The notes: a model not told the origin generated them from the letters alone. Positions 20,594 through 32,614 are shown, counted from the first letter of the stretch. The stretch is 35,263 bases of DNA from an uncultured Pelagibacteraceae bacterium (GCA_902582735.1 CACHTB010000011.1:1-35263); one strand, 5' to 3'. Numbers and translations are program-made.

Positions 20594-22504
20594 ATGAGTA
20601 AAACAAAATTATTAAATAAAATTAATTTTCCAATAGATTTGAAACGATTAAATCATCCTGAACTTAAAATACTTAAGGATGAATTAAGAGAAGAAATGAT
20701 AAATGCGGTTTCCGAAACGGGTGGCCATTTAGGTGCAGGCCTTGGAGTTGTAGAGTTAACAGTAGCTTTACATTATGTTTTCGATACACCAAAAGATAAA
20801 ATTATTTGGGATGTTGGTCATCAATCTTATCCTCATAAAATATTAACTGGCAGAAAAGACAAGATTAAAACCCTCAGGCAAGGCAATGGTTTATCAGGTT
20901 TTACAAAAAGATCAGAAAGTGAGTTTGATCCATTTGGTGCTGCACACAGTTCGACATCAATCTCTGCAGGATTAGGAATAGCTACTGCAAACAAACTTTC
21001 AAATAAATCAGAGGAGGTAGTTGCTGTAATAGGAGATGGAGCAATGAGTGCTGGAATGGCATATGAAGCTATGAATAATGCCGGCGCATCGAAAACAAAA
21101 ATGATAGTTATTTTGAATGATAATGATATGTCGATTGCAAAACCCGTTGGTGCAATGAAGTCTTATCTAGCAAAAATTTTTTCAGGAAAAATTTATTTTA
21201 ACTTCAGAGAAACTTTAAAATTAATTTTTTCATCATTTTCAAAAAGATTTAGTAAAAAAGCTGGCGCAGCTGAGGATTTTCTTAGATCAGTTGTTACCGG
21301 TGGGACTTTATTTAATTCATTAGGATTTTATTACATTGGCCCAATAGACGGACACGATTTGGATGTGTTGCTACCTGTTTTAAAAAATGCAAAAGAATCA
21401 AAGCACAAAGGACCAATATTAATTCATATTAAAACACAAAAAGGAAAAGGTTACAGTTTCGCGGAAAATTCATTGGATAAATATCATGGGGTATCTAAGT
21501 TTAATATAAAAACAGGCATACAGCAAAAAAGTGAGTCAAAGACACCATCTTACACAAAAGTATATGCAAATACTCTTGTTAAGCATGCTGAAAATGACAG
21601 TAAAATAATTGGTATAACTGCCGCGATGCCTTCAGGTACAGGAATGGATATTTTTGGAAATAAATTTCCTAATAGAATGTTTGATGTGGGAATAGCAGAA
21701 CAACATGCAGTAACTTTTGCTGCAGGTCTAGCAACGGAAGGTTATAAGCCTTACGCATCAATATACTCTACTTTTTTACAGAGAGCTTATGACCAAGTTG
21801 TGCATGATGTGGCAATTCAAAGTTTACCAGTAAGATTTGCAATAGATAGAGCGGGTTTGGTAGGAGCAGATGGCCCAACACATGCTGGATCTTTTGATAT
21901 AACATATTTGGCCACTCTACCAAATTTTATTGTTATGGCAGCTAGCGATGAGGCAGAATTGGTAAAAATGATAAACACATCTGTTGAAATTAATGATAAG
22001 CCATGCGCTTTTAGATATCCTAGAGGAAATGGCACTGGAGTTCAGTTACCTGATATAAGCGATAAAATCCAAATTGGAAAAGCAAAAGTTGTTAGAGAAG
22101 GAAAGAAAGTTGCTATTTTAAGTTTTGGCGCAAGATTAAATGAATGTTTAATCGCTGAAGAAAATTTGAGAAAAAAAGGAGTTAATGTGAGTATTGTAGA
22201 TGCACGTTTTGCGAAACCTCTTGATGAAAATTTAATTTGGCAACTAGCAACAAATCATGAGGCAATAATTACAATTGAAGAAGGATCCATAGGTGGTTTT
22301 GGAGCACACGTAAGTAATTTTTTAAATGATAAAAATCTTTTAGATTCAAATCTTAAATTAAGATCAATGATACTCCCAGACAAGTTTATAGATCAAGATA
22401 AGCCCGAAAATATGTATAAATTTGCTGGACTAGACGCCTTATCTATTGAAAATAAAGTACTAGAAGTTTTAAATTCAAAAGTAGTAGTAAAAAAGATTAA
22501 TTAG
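20594..22504 (+). CDS. dxs: 1-deoxy-D-xylulose-5-phosphate synthase
   Basis: [66 protein letters not shown]. Confidence 0.97.
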   Translation: MSKTKLLNKINFPIDLKRLNHPELKILKDELREEMINAVSETGGHLGAGLGVVELTVALHYVFDTPKDKIIWDVGHQSYPHKILTGRKDKIKTLRQGNGLSGFTKRSESEFDPFGAAHSSTSISAGLGIATANKLSNKSEEVVAVIGDGAMSAGMAYEAMNNAGASKTKMIVILNDNDMSIAKPVGAMKSYLAKIFSGKIYFNFRETLKLIFSSFSKRFSKKAGAAEDFLRSVVTGGTLFNSLGFYYIGPIDGHDLDVLLPVLKNAKESKHKGPILIHIKTQKGKGYSFAENSLDKYHGVSKFNIKTGIQQKSESKTPSYTKVYANTLVKHAENDSKIIGITAAMPSGTGMDIFGNKFPNRMFDVGIAEQHAVTFAAGLATEGYKPYASIYSTFLQRAYDQVVHDVAIQSLPVRFAIDRAGLVGADGPTHAGSFDITYLATLPNFIVMAASDEAELVKMINTSVEINDKPCAFRYPRGNGTGVQLPDISDKIQIGKAKVVREGKKVAILSFGARLNECLIAEENLRKKGVNVSIVDARFAKPLDENLIWQLATNHEAIITIEEGSIGGFGAHVSNFLNDKNLLDSNLKLRSMILPDKFIDQDKPENMYKFAGLDALSIENKVLEVLNSKVVVKKIN

Positions 22505-23586
22505 TTTCCACATTGAGCTTTATTTAACAAGTAATGATCAAGTATAACACAATGCATCATGGCCTCTCCTATAGGAACAGCTCTTATACCTACACAAGGA
22601 TCATGTCGCCCCCTAACAGATATAGTAGTGTTTTTCCCAAACTTATCAATTGTTTTTCTAGGAGCTAAAATTGATGAAGTCGGTTTTACTGCAAATGATA
22701 CAATTATATCTTGACCACTTGATATACCACCTAAAATACCACCAGCATTGTTAGAGTTAAATTTTGTAGATTTTCCTCTTTGATTAATTTCATCTGAGTT
22801 TTCTTCACCAGTTAACTGAGCAGAATTCATTCCAGATCCTATATTAACTCCCTTTACAGCATTGATGCTCATCATAGCTGATGCAAGATCCATATCTAAT
22901 TTTGAATAAATTGGTGCACCTAGTCCTACAGGCACTCCCTTAGCTCTAATTTCAATAATTGCACCACAAGACGATCCTGCTTTTCTTATACTTAGTAAAT
23001 ATTTTTCCCAAAGTTTTAATACAGATTTATCTGGACAAAATAATTGATTTTTTTTTATAAATTGATCGTTCCAATTTTTTGAATTAGATCCTAAAATTCC
23101 TAATTGAGTTACTCCTCCTACAACATCATATTTTTTCCCTAGAATAAATTTTAATATTTGCTTTGCTATACCTCCTGCTGCAACTCTAGAGGCTGTCTCT
23201 CTTGCTGATTGTCTTCCTCCTCCTCTATAATCTCTAATTCCATATTTTTTGAAATAGGTAAAATCTGCATGTCCTGGCCTAAATTTATTTTTAATATTTC
23301 CATAGTCTTTAGATCTCATATCTTTGTTATAAATTATCATTGAAATTGGAGTTCCAGTAGTTTTACCTTCAAAAATACCTGATAAAATTTCAACCCTATC
23401 ATCTTCTTTTCTTTGAGTTGTAAATTTTGATTGACCAGGTTTTCTCTTATTTAAGTCTTGCTGAATTTCGTCAATATTTATTTTGATATTAGGTGGGCAA
23501 CCATCAACTATACATCCAATTGCTGGTCCGTGAGACTCCCCCCACGTAGTGAATCTAAATATTTTTCCAAAGGTATTAAATGACAT
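22501..23586 (-). CDS. aroC: Chorismate synthase
   Basis: [64 protein letters not shown]. Confidence 0.98.
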   Translation of the reverse strand: MSFNTFGKIFRFTTWGESHGPAIGCIVDGCPPNIKINIDEIQQDLNKRKPGQSKFTTQRKEDDRVEILSGIFEGKTTGTPISMIIYNKDMRSKDYGNIKNKFRPGHADFTYFKKYGIRDYRGGGRQSARETASRVAAGGIAKQILKFILGKKYDVVGGVTQLGILGSNSKNWNDQFIKKNQLFCPDKSVLKLWEKYLLSIRKAGSSCGAIIEIRAKGVPVGLGAPIYSKLDMDLASAMMSINAVKGVNIGSGMNSAQLTGEENSDEINQRGKSTKFNSNNAGGILGGISSGQDIIVSFAVKPTSSILAPRKTIDKFGKNTTISVRGRHDPCVGIRAVPIGEAMMHCVILDHYLLNKAQCGN

Positions 23587-23618
23587 ATATTTATTATATA
23601 AGTTATTTTGTTAAAATT

Positions 23619-24242
23619 ATGAACGAAAAAAACTCTTTTGGTCTAGATATATGTTTTGGAGAAAAAAATAATCCATTTGAATTGTTTAAGGAATGGTTCG
23701 ATGAAGCAAAAAAAACAGAGTTAAATGACCCAAATGCAGTTGCACTAGGCACATCAGATGACCGTGGATACACTTCGGTCAGAATGGTTTTGTTAAAAGA
23801 TTTTAATGAAACAGGATTTGTTTTTTACACAAATTTTAATAGCGCTAAAGGATCAGCTATTAAAAAAAATCCAAATATATCTATGTGTTTTCATTGGAAA
23901 AGTTTACTTAGGCAAATAAGGATAGAAGGTGCAGCTGAACAAGTTTCAGATGCTGAGGCAGACGAATATTATTCATCTAGAAAATATGAAAGCAGAATTG
24001 GTGCATGGGCATCAAATCAAAGTTCAGAAATTTCAAATCGAAAAGAGCTTACAGACTCGATTAGAAACTTTAAATCTAAATATCCTGAACAAAACAATGT
24101 TCCAAGACCAAAACATTGGTCAGGATGGCGATTGAAAGCAAGGTCAATAGAATTCTGGCTAGATGGTGAATTTAGAATACACGAGAGACTAAAATATATT
24201 AAGGAAAAAAATGATTGGAAAAAGATTCTATTATCTCCTTAA
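23619..24242 (+). CDS. pdxH: Pyridoxamine 5'-phosphate oxidase
   Basis: PNAVALGTSDDRGYTSVRMVLLKDF, FYTNFNSAKG, PRPKHWSGWRLKARSIEFW; likely start Met 23619. Confidence 0.94.
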   Translation: MNEKNSFGLDICFGEKNNPFELFKEWFDEAKKTELNDPNAVALGTSDDRGYTSVRMVLLKDFNETGFVFYTNFNSAKGSAIKKNPNISMCFHWKSLLRQIRIEGAAEQVSDAEADEYYSSRKYESRIGAWASNQSSEISNRKELTDSIRNFKSKYPEQNNVPRPKHWSGWRLKARSIEFWLDGEFRIHERLKYIKEKNDWKKILLSP

Positions 24243-25252
24243 AAATTTCTCTCTAAACTAAATGATGTCAAATTTTTAAGAATACTTTTATCTTCGTTTT
24301 CCTCAAAGATTGACAATGAATTAGATGCTAAGTTTATAAAATATTCAGCCTTTTTATAGCACTCATTTATAATTTTATATTTTTTTATTTTTTCAAGCGT
24401 ATTTTTTAATTCATTTTCATCCCTACTTTGTTTTTCAAACAAATTTTTCAGATATTTTTTTTCTTCACTTGAACACCTATGATATAACAAAATTATTGGC
24501 AAAGTAATTTTACCTTCATAAAAATCATTACCAATTTTTTTTCCAAATAATTTAAGATCTGAATTATAATCTAAAGCATCGTCTGCTATTTGAAATGTAA
24601 GACCTAAATTTTTCCCGTAAAACTCAAGAGCTTCTTTATATTTATTATCTCTATTCGCCAATATTGCACCAACTTTAGTAGATGCTGAAAAAAGTGCTGC
24701 AGTTTTCAAAGAGATAATTCTTAGATATGTTTCTTCTAGCATATCTATCTCTCCATGATGCTGAAGTTGTAACACCTCTCCTTGTGCAATTTCTGATGAG
24801 GTGGAGGAAAGAAGTTTTAAAATTTCTAGGCTTCCATCTTCTACCATCATTTCGAAACATCTGCTCAGCAGATAATCTCCAACTAAAATAGAGGATTTGT
24901 TTCCCCAGATAGTATTCAGTGTTTCTTTGTTTCTTCTAACCAGCGCATTATCAATAACATCATCATGCATCAAGGTTGCAGCGTGAATTAATTCTACGCA
25001 CGCTGCAAGGTTTATATCTCGACCACCTTTTGAGTATCCACAAAGTTTTGAGCTAGATAAAGTTAAAAGAGCTCTCAATTTCTTACCACCTGTATCCAAA
25101 TGATAGTCTGTCATATTTTGAATCAAATCAACATTACTTGTTAATTTTGATGTTATTTTTTCATTTACCAATATAAGTTTATCCTCGACAGACTTAAGTA
25201 AATCCGAATATGAGTTGTTAATCGTCTTTTTTAATTGAACTACAGATCCCAT
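24239..25252 (-). CDS. Long-chain trans-polyprenyl diphosphate synthase
   Basis: GGKKLRALLTLSSSKL, LIHAATLMHDDVIDNALVRRNKETLN, FQIADDALDY. Confidence 0.93.
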   Translation of the reverse strand: MGSVVQLKKTINNSYSDLLKSVEDKLILVNEKITSKLTSNVDLIQNMTDYHLDTGGKKLRALLTLSSSKLCGYSKGGRDINLAACVELIHAATLMHDDVIDNALVRRNKETLNTIWGNKSSILVGDYLLSRCFEMMVEDGSLEILKLLSSTSSEIAQGEVLQLQHHGEIDMLEETYLRIISLKTAALFSASTKVGAILANRDNKYKEALEFYGKNLGLTFQIADDALDYNSDLKLFGKKIGNDFYEGKITLPIILLYHRCSSEEKKYLKNLFEKQSRDENELKNTLEKIKKYKIINECYKKAEYFINLASNSLSIFEENEDKSILKNLTSFSLERNF

Positions 25253-25323
25253 AGATCGAAAATATTACATTAAGTTTATTATAATACTTATCAATTGACG
25301 CACCTATTTCTTCAACTATAAGT

Positions 25324-25357
25324 ATGCTTTATTAATATCAAAAATTTTAATAAGCAT
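25324..25357. repeat. Inverted repeat immediately upstream of the S49 peptidase start codon
   Basis: ATGCTTTATTAA (25324-25335) and TTAATAAGCAT (25347-25357), complementary apart from one bulged T. Confidence 0.7.
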
Positions 25358-25361
25358 ATTT

Positions 25362-26171
25362 ATGTTTTCCTTTTTCAAAAAAAAAAAAATTGTTAGCCAT
25401 ATCAAGCTATCTGGAGTTATTGGAAATGTTGGAAAATTTAAACAGGGGATTGATTATTCGAGCCAAGAGGAAATTATAAAAAAAGCTTTTTCATTGAAAA
25501 AAGCCCAAGCAGTAGCAATAACAATTAATTCTCCAGGCGGATCACCAGTCCAGTCACACTTAATTTACAAACTAATTAGAAATCAAGCAGACAAATATAA
25601 AAAAAAAGTGATTGTATTTGCAGAGGATGTTGCGGCTTCTGGTGGCTACTTAATTGCTTGTTCTGGAGATGAAATATATGCAAATCCTAGTTCAATAATT
25701 GGTTCTATTGGAGTTATTTATTCTTCATTTGGATTTAAAGATCTCATTCAAAAAATTGGTGTCCAAAGGAGAGTTTATACTGCTGGAAAAAATAAAAGTA
25801 CACTTGATCCATTTCTTGATGAAAAAGAGGAAGATATAAAAAGGTTAAAGAATATACAATTAGAACTTCATCAAGAATTTATTGATGTAGTTGAGGAAAG
25901 TAGAAAGACAAAATTAAAAAAAGATATTGGGGTTGAATTATTTTCTGGAGAATTTTGGTCAGGAAAAAAATCTAAGGATCTTGGTTTAGTTGATGGTTTA
26001 GGCAATTCCGAACAAATTCTAAGAGAAAAATTTGGTGAAGATGTTGAAGTGAAAATTTTTGAGAAAAGTAAAGGATGGCTTGCAAAAAAATTATCTTCTT
26101 CAGAAAATCAAGCAGACAAAATTTTGAACTTGATCGAAGAAAGATCTATTTGGCAAAAATATGGTTTCTAA
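25362..26171 (+). CDS. S49 family peptidase (SppA/SohB-like)
   Basis: [55 protein letters not shown]. Confidence 0.92.
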   Translation: MFSFFKKKKIVSHIKLSGVIGNVGKFKQGIDYSSQEEIIKKAFSLKKAQAVAITINSPGGSPVQSHLIYKLIRNQADKYKKKVIVFAEDVAASGGYLIACSGDEIYANPSSIIGSIGVIYSSFGFKDLIQKIGVQRRVYTAGKNKSTLDPFLDEKEEDIKRLKNIQLELHQEFIDVVEESRKTKLKKDIGVELFSGEFWSGKKSKDLGLVDGLGNSEQILREKFGEDVEVKIFEKSKGWLAKKLSSSENQADKILNLIEERSIWQKYGF

Positions 26172-27045
26172 AAGACCTAAATTGAAAAAAGAAAAAATTT
26201 TATCATTTCAAGATACAATATTTAGTTTACAAAAATTTTGGGCAAAACAAGGATGTATTATTTTACAACCCTATGATGTTGAGGTCGGAGCTGGAACATT
26301 TCATCCAGCAACAACATTGAGATCTTTAGGGAAGAAACCATGGAAAACAGCGTATGTTCAACCATCTAGAAGACCTACAGATGGAAGATATGGAGAAAAT
26401 CCAAATAGGCTCCAGCACTATTATCAATTTCAAGTTTTAATAAAACCTTCTCCAAAAAATATAAAAAAACTTTTTCTTAATAGTATTGCATCAATTGGAA
26501 TAAAACACGAAGAGCACGATATAAGATTTGTAGAAGACGACTGGGAAAGCCCTACTTTAGGAGCGGCTGGGCTTGGATGGGAAGTTTGGTGTGATGGAAT
26601 GGAAGTAACACAATTTACTTACTTTCAACAAATGGCAGGAGTTGAATGTGATCCTATTTCTGTTGAGATCACTTACGGATTAGAAAGATTATGTATGTTT
26701 ATACAAAACAAAAAAAATGTTTTTGAACTTGAGTGGAATAATGATGGAATTTTTTATAAAGATGTCTTCCATCAGGCTGAAAAGGAATTTTCAGCATACA
26801 ATTTTGAATATGCAAATACTGAAAAACTTTTTAAAATATTCGATATGTTAGAAAGTGAGGCAAGATCGATGATTGAAAATAAAATTTCTCTTCCTGCATA
26901 TGATCAATGTTTAAAATCGAGTCATATATTTAATATATTAGATGCCAGAGGCGTTATAAGTGTTGCGCAACGAGCAGAATATATTTCAAGAATTCGAGAT
27001 TTAACCAAAGAGATTGGAAAAATTTGGATAGAAAGTCAGAGTTAA
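26161..27045 (+). CDS. glyQ: Glycyl-tRNA synthetase alpha subunit
   Basis: [64 protein letters not shown]. Confidence 0.98.
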   Translation: MVSKRPKLKKEKILSFQDTIFSLQKFWAKQGCIILQPYDVEVGAGTFHPATTLRSLGKKPWKTAYVQPSRRPTDGRYGENPNRLQHYYQFQVLIKPSPKNIKKLFLNSIASIGIKHEEHDIRFVEDDWESPTLGAAGLGWEVWCDGMEVTQFTYFQQMAGVECDPISVEITYGLERLCMFIQNKKNVFELEWNNDGIFYKDVFHQAEKEFSAYNFEYANTEKLFKIFDMLESEARSMIENKISLPAYDQCLKSSHIFNILDARGVISVAQRAEYISRIRDLTKEIGKIWIESQS

Positions 27046-27046
27046 G

Positions 27047-29110
27047 GTGTCTGAATTATTTATTGAACTATTTAGCGAAGAAGTCCCAGCAAAATTACAA
27101 ATCAAAGCAAGAGAACAATTAAAAGAAATTCTTTCAAATTTTTTTGAACAGCATGGTGTAAAATATAAAGGTAAAATTAGAATTTTTTCAACACCAAACA
27201 GGATTGCTATTAATGTTAAAAGCCTTCCAAACGAAGTTTTATTCAAATCTAAAGAATTAAAAGGTCCAAGTATAAATGCACCAGATAAAGCGTTAGACGG
27301 CTTTTTAAATTCTAATCAAATAAAAAAAAATAAGATATATAAAAAAAAAACTGAAAAGGGAGAATTTTATTTTTATAAGAAGCCACAAAAGAAGATAAGC
27401 CTTTATAACATGTTGAGAGAAAATCTTCCTCACATTCTGTTTAAAATTACATGGGAAAAATCAATGAAATGGGGGGAACATACTCTTCTTTGGGGTAGGC
27501 CATTAAAATCTATTTTATCAATATTTGATGGTAAAAAAATTGAATTTGATTTTAAGCACCTGAAAAGTTCTAATCTCACTTTTATAGAAAAAGATATAGA
27601 AGAAAAAACTAAGTCATTTAATAACTTCAACCAATATTTAAAATTTTTTAAAACTAAAGGAGTAATTATTGACCATGAAAAAAGAAAGGATTTCATAAAT
27701 TCTGAATTACTAAAGTTATCAAATAACAAAAATGTTTTTATAAATACAAGTGAAAGTTTATTAAATGAAATCACAAATATTGTAGAAAAACCGAAAGTAT
27801 TAATTTGTGAGTTTGATAAAAAATTTCTAAACATACCTAAAGAAATATTAATTATTACAATGCAATCACACCAAAAATATATACCGACTTTTGACAAAAA
27901 ACAAAATTTAACAAACTTATTTTTTGTAATCTCAGATGCGAACGATAAAAAAGGACTTGTTAAGTCAGGAAATGAAAGAGTTATTGACGCTAGGTTGAGT
28001 GATGCAGAATTTTTTTGGAATAAAAACAAATCTCAAAATTTAGTAAAGCGGGTGACAAAATTAAAAAACGTCAATTACTTCAAAGGTCTAGGAACCTATT
28101 TTGATAAGGTTCAAAGAATGCGAAAACTCAGTGGTCTAATATCTGATGAATTTATGATTAGTAAAGAAAAAATAGAAATCGCATCAACAATTTGTAAAGT
28201 TGATTTAATGTCTGACTTAGTGGGTGAATTTCCTGAGCTTCAGGGTGTAATGGGAGGTTACTTTGCAGAAACACAAGGCTTTGAAAAAGATGTCAGTCTA
28301 GCCGTAGCAGAGCATTATTATCCTATTGGTATGGATAGTAAGTTACCAAAGAAAATTTATAGTATTGCTTTATCACTCAGTGATAAAATTGACTCTTTAG
28401 TTGGTTTTTTTGGAATTAATCTAAAGCCGTCCAGCTCAAAAGATCCTTATGCCATAAGAAGAACAGCAATCAGTGTGGTACGATTAATAATTGAAAATAA
28501 TCTAAAAGTAAAACTTAGAGATTTAATTAATTATTCTTGTATGTTTTACAAAGAACAAGGTTTTGAATTTGATTTAAAGAAATTGAATTTAGAACTTGGG
28601 GATTTTTTATATGAAAGAGTAAAGAACTATCTTAAAGAAAAACAAATTAGAAATGATATTATAGAAAGTGCAAGCTATAACTTTTCAATTGATGAATTAT
28701 TAAAAGTTTATAAAAAATCATACGTTTTAAATAAAAGTATAAATAAAGATTTTGGGAAAGATGTTGTTGCTATTTACAAAAGGTCAGCAAGTATTCTATT
28801 AAGCGAAAATAAAAATTTATCAAATTTTTATGGCAATGTTGATCCAGGTTTATTTAAAAATGATTATGAAAAAAATCTTTATAAAAAAATAAACGAAATG
28901 AAAAAATACTATTCGAGCGTAGGTAGAGATGAAAATTTTGAAGAAAGTTTAAAAACACTTTCATTTTGTAAATCAGAAGTTAACGACTTTTTTGAAAACG
29001 TTATTGTAAATGATAATGATGAAACAATTAAAAAAAACAGACTAGAACTTTTATCAATGTTATGTAAAAGTTTTGATAACTATATCAATTTTTCAAAAAT
29101 AGAAGGTTAA
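27047..29110 (+). CDS. glyS: Glycyl-tRNA synthetase beta subunit
   Basis: GTG start; ELFIELFSEEVPAKLQ, SMKWGEHTLLWGRPLKSIL, DPYAIRRTAISVVRLI. Confidence 0.96.
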   Translation: MSELFIELFSEEVPAKLQIKAREQLKEILSNFFEQHGVKYKGKIRIFSTPNRIAINVKSLPNEVLFKSKELKGPSINAPDKALDGFLNSNQIKKNKIYKKKTEKGEFYFYKKPQKKISLYNMLRENLPHILFKITWEKSMKWGEHTLLWGRPLKSILSIFDGKKIEFDFKHLKSSNLTFIEKDIEEKTKSFNNFNQYLKFFKTKGVIIDHEKRKDFINSELLKLSNNKNVFINTSESLLNEITNIVEKPKVLICEFDKKFLNIPKEILIITMQSHQKYIPTFDKKQNLTNLFFVISDANDKKGLVKSGNERVIDARLSDAEFFWNKNKSQNLVKRVTKLKNVNYFKGLGTYFDKVQRMRKLSGLISDEFMISKEKIEIASTICKVDLMSDLVGEFPELQGVMGGYFAETQGFEKDVSLAVAEHYYPIGMDSKLPKKIYSIALSLSDKIDSLVGFFGINLKPSSSKDPYAIRRTAISVVRLIIENNLKVKLRDLINYSCMFYKEQGFEFDLKKLNLELGDFLYERVKNYLKEKQIRNDIIESASYNFSIDELLKVYKKSYVLNKSINKDFGKDVVAIYKRSASILLSENKNLSNFYGNVDPGLFKNDYEKNLYKKINEMKKYYSSVGRDENFEESLKTLSFCKSEVNDFFENVIVNDNDETIKKNRLELLSMLCKSFDNYINFSKIEG

Positions 29111-31767
29111 TGAAAAAGTATATATTTAATTTTAAATCTAAATTTTCCAATAAAATAAACTTCTCAAAAAATATTCTGGGAGGAAAAGGTGCAAATTTAT
29201 CTGAAATGGGCAAAATGGGCTTGCCAGTTCCACCAGGTTTTACAATCTCCACAGAAGTTTGCGAGTTATTTTATAAAAATAAAAAAAAGATAAATCATAA
29301 AATTTTAGGGGAGATTGATAAAGAGTTAAAAAATATTGAGAAAGACACTGGTAAAAAATTTGGAGATTTGAATAACCCATTGTTAGTTTCAGTAAGGTCT
29401 GGAGCAAGAGTATCAATGCCAGGCATGATGGATACTATTTTAAATTTAGGACTTAATGATGAAACAGTCCATGCTCTTGCAAATAGAACTTCAAATATGC
29501 GTTTTGCAAAAGATAGCTACAGACGTTTTATACAAATGTATTCAAATGTTGTTTTAGGAGTTGAAAATTATAATTTTGAGGAATTAATCGAAAATTATAA
29601 ATTAACAAAAGGCGTCTTGTTAGATACAGAATTAGATGAGAATGATTGGGATGGATTAATAAAAGATTTTAAAAATATTGTTAAGAAAAAAACAAATAAA
29701 GAATTTCCTCAAAACGTAAGAGAGCAATTGTTTGGGGCAATTAGTGCAGTTTTTTTATCTTGGGAAAGTCATAGAGCTAAAATTTACAGAAAGTTAAATC
29801 AAATTCCATCAGAGTGGGGTACTGCAGTTAATGTTCAGTCAATGGTTTTTGGAAACATGGGCAATGATTGCGCAACAGGAGTTGTGTTTACAAGGAATCC
29901 ATCCAATGGCAATCAACAGATATACGGGGAATATTTAATTAATGCGCAGGGAGAAGATGTTGTTGCAGGAACAAGAACGCCACAACACATAACAAAAAAA
30001 GCAAGAATAGCCTCAAATGAAAGCTTACCGTCAATGGAAGAGTCTATGCCCATCGTATACAAAGAATTAAAATTAATATTACATAAACTGGAGAAACATT
30101 ACAAAGATATGCAGGATGTTGAATTTACAGTTGAAAATAAAAAACTTTGGATGCTTCAAACTAGATCAGGAAAAAGAACAGCTAAGTCAGCTGTAAAAAT
30201 TGCTGTTGATATGGTCAAAGAAAATTTAATTTCAAAAAAAGAGGCAGTATTGAGAGTTGAACCAAATTCTTTAGATACTTTGCTTCATCCAACTTTAGAT
30301 GAAAAATCAAATATAGAAATAATTGCCAAGGGATTGCCAGCATCACCAGGTGCAGCAAGTGGCAAAGTGGTATTTAAATCAGATGATGCTGAAAGGCTAA
30401 ACGCATCAATGCAAAATACTATATTAGTTCGAGTTGAAACTTCACCTGAAGATATTCATGGCATGCATGCTGCTAAAGGCATATTAACTGCAAGAGGAGG
30501 TATGACCAGTCATGCAGCTGTAGTGGCTAGAGGAATGGGAAGACCTTGTGTATCAGGCTCAAGTGAAATCGAAATTGATTATGAGAAAAAATTATTCAAA
30601 GTTCAAGACAGAGAGATAAAAGAAGGAGATTTAATCACTATTGATGGATCTACTGGTAGGATAATTCTAGGTGAAGTGAAAACTGTTAAACCAGAAATTA
30701 CAGGAGAATTTTCTAAGCTTATGAATTGGGCTGATAATTATAGAAAACTACAAATACGAACAAATTCAGAGACACCTGTTGATAGTAAAACAGCAAGAGA
30801 CTTTGGAGCAGAGGGAATTGGGTTATGTAGAACTGAGCATATGTTTTTCGACGAAGAAAGAATATTATCAGTTAGAGAAATGATACTATCAAAAACCAAA
30901 GATGATAGACTATTAGCACTTTCAAAATTATTACCACATCAGAAGAAAGATTTTATTGATATTTTCAAAATTATGAATGGTTTGCCGGTAACAGTTAGAT
31001 TATTAGACCCCCCATTACATGAATTTTTACCAAGAACAGATAAGGAAATAGTTGAAGTTGCAAGCTCATTAAATATTCCAATTAAGGAATTAGAGGGAAG
31101 AATATCCGAACTTCATGAGCAAAATCCAATGCTTGGGCACAGAGGTTGTAGGCTTGGAATATCTTTTCCTGAAATTTATGAAATGCAGTGTAGAGCAATT
31201 TTTGAAGCTTTAGTTCAATGCAAAAAACAAAAAGTTAAATCAATAATACCAGAAATAATGATACCTTTAGTTTCAACAGAAGCTGAAATAAAAATTATGA
31301 AAGATTTAGTTATAAGAATTGCGAAACAAGTTGAGAATGAAAAAAAAATAAAGTTAAATTTTTTGGTAGGTACAATGATTGAATTGCCTAGAGCCGCGAT
31401 AAAAGCAAATGATATTGCCAAACATGCAGAATTTTTCAGTTTTGGCACTAATGATTTAACGCAAACTACATTTGGTATTAGCAGAGACGATAGTGGTAAA
31501 TTTCTAAATGATTACATTGAAAATAAAATATTTGATATTGATCCTTTTGTATCAATTGACGAGGGAGTAGGAGACTTAATTGAAATCGCTTCTGAAAAAG
31601 GGCGAATGCAAAATAAAAAAATAAAGTTAGGTATATGTGGAGAGCATGGAGGAGATCCAAAAAGTATTGAACTTTGTGCTAAAATAGGTCTAAACTATGT
31701 CTCGTGTTCTCCTTACAGGGTTCCAGTGGCAAGATTAGCTGCAGCTCAAGCGCAATTAAAAAAATAA
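29110..31767 (+). CDS. ppdK: Pyruvate, phosphate dikinase
   Basis: GGKGANLSEMGKMGLPVPPGFTIST, GGMTSHAAVVARGMGRPCVSG catalytic His motif, GTNDLTQTTFGISRDD. Confidence 0.97.
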   Translation: MKKYIFNFKSKFSNKINFSKNILGGKGANLSEMGKMGLPVPPGFTISTEVCELFYKNKKKINHKILGEIDKELKNIEKDTGKKFGDLNNPLLVSVRSGARVSMPGMMDTILNLGLNDETVHALANRTSNMRFAKDSYRRFIQMYSNVVLGVENYNFEELIENYKLTKGVLLDTELDENDWDGLIKDFKNIVKKKTNKEFPQNVREQLFGAISAVFLSWESHRAKIYRKLNQIPSEWGTAVNVQSMVFGNMGNDCATGVVFTRNPSNGNQQIYGEYLINAQGEDVVAGTRTPQHITKKARIASNESLPSMEESMPIVYKELKLILHKLEKHYKDMQDVEFTVENKKLWMLQTRSGKRTAKSAVKIAVDMVKENLISKKEAVLRVEPNSLDTLLHPTLDEKSNIEIIAKGLPASPGAASGKVVFKSDDAERLNASMQNTILVRVETSPEDIHGMHAAKGILTARGGMTSHAAVVARGMGRPCVSGSSEIEIDYEKKLFKVQDREIKEGDLITIDGSTGRIILGEVKTVKPEITGEFSKLMNWADNYRKLQIRTNSETPVDSKTARDFGAEGIGLCRTEHMFFDEERILSVREMILSKTKDDRLLALSKLLPHQKKDFIDIFKIMNGLPVTVRLLDPPLHEFLPRTDKEIVEVASSLNIPIKELEGRISELHEQNPMLGHRGCRLGISFPEIYEMQCRAIFEALVQCKKQKVKSIIPEIMIPLVSTEAEIKIMKDLVIRIAKQVENEKKIKLNFLVGTMIELPRAAIKANDIAKHAEFFSFGTNDLTQTTFGISRDDSGKFLNDYIENKIFDIDPFVSIDEGVGDLIEIASEKGRMQNKKIKLGICGEHGGDPKSIELCAKIGLNYVSCSPYRVPVARLAAAQAQLKK

Positions 31768-31772
31768 GTAAT

Positions 31773-32609
31773 TTATATTTCTAGTTTCATATCAATTGCA
31801 GAAACACTTTGAGTTAACATTCCAATTGAAACTCTATCAACTCCAGTTGATGCAATTTTTTTAATATTATTCAAATTAACGCCACCTGAAGCTTCCGTTA
31901 TATACTTTTTTTTAACTAATTTAACAGCTTTTTTTAAGTTTCTAATACTCATATTGTCTAGCAAAACTGTTTCAAATTTTAGTCCGTATATTTTGTGTAA
32001 TTGTTTTAAATTATCAACCTCTACTGTTATCTTTCTTCTTTTTTTATTTTTAATCGCTCTTTTAATAATATTTTCAAAATTCTTTTCCGAAATTAGATGA
32101 TTATCTTTAATTAAAAATTCATCACTTAAATTAAATCTATGATTAACCCCCCCACCTAATTTGACTGCATATTTTTGAATTACTCTTAAATTTGGGATAG
32201 TTTTCCTAGTACAACATACCTTAGTTTTTTTTCCAGCTAGTCTTGCAAATTTGTTTGTTTTTGATGCAATACCCGAGATATGGGAAACAAAGTTTAAAGC
32301 AACTCTTTCTCCTATTAGTATATTCTTTAGATTACCCTCAATTATTGCTACAATATTTCCTTTTTTTATACATGAGCCTTCTTTTTTTTTTATTATAAAT
32401 TTTATTTTTTTATCAATTAATTTAAATGTTTCTTTCGCAAAGGCTAATCCTCCAATAATACCACTTTGATTACTTATCATTTTAACTTTTTTATTGATGT
32501 TATTATTTATAAGATTTGAAGTTATATCACCCAAAGGATAAAGATCTTCATTCAAAGCTAATTTACATGTCGATTTTATAAATTGATTGCTTAATACAAT
32601 ATTTGACAC
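31773..32609 (-). CDS. nadC: Nicotinate-nucleotide pyrophosphorylase (carboxylating)
   Basis: LNEDLYPLGDITS, CTRKTIPNLRVIQKYAVKLGGGVNHRFNLSDEFLIKDNH, EASGGVNLNNI. Confidence 0.95.
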   Translation of the reverse strand: MSNIVLSNQFIKSTCKLALNEDLYPLGDITSNLINNNINKKVKMISNQSGIIGGLAFAKETFKLIDKKIKFIIKKKEGSCIKKGNIVAIIEGNLKNILIGERVALNFVSHISGIASKTNKFARLAGKKTKVCCTRKTIPNLRVIQKYAVKLGGGVNHRFNLSDEFLIKDNHLISEKNFENIIKRAIKNKKRRKITVEVDNLKQLHKIYGLKFETVLLDNMSIRNLKKAVKLVKKKYITEASGGVNLNNIKKIASTGVDRVSIGMLTQSVSAIDMKLEI

Positions 32610-32614
32610 AGATT

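Noticed and set aside
23929-24135. 68-aa plus-strand ORF inside pdxH
   Set aside because: Alternative frame within a well supported pdxH gene.
27430-28029. 199-aa minus-strand ORF opposite glyS
   Set aside because: Long only because AT-rich coding sequence leaves an open antisense frame; composition is Phe/Ser/Leu shadow.
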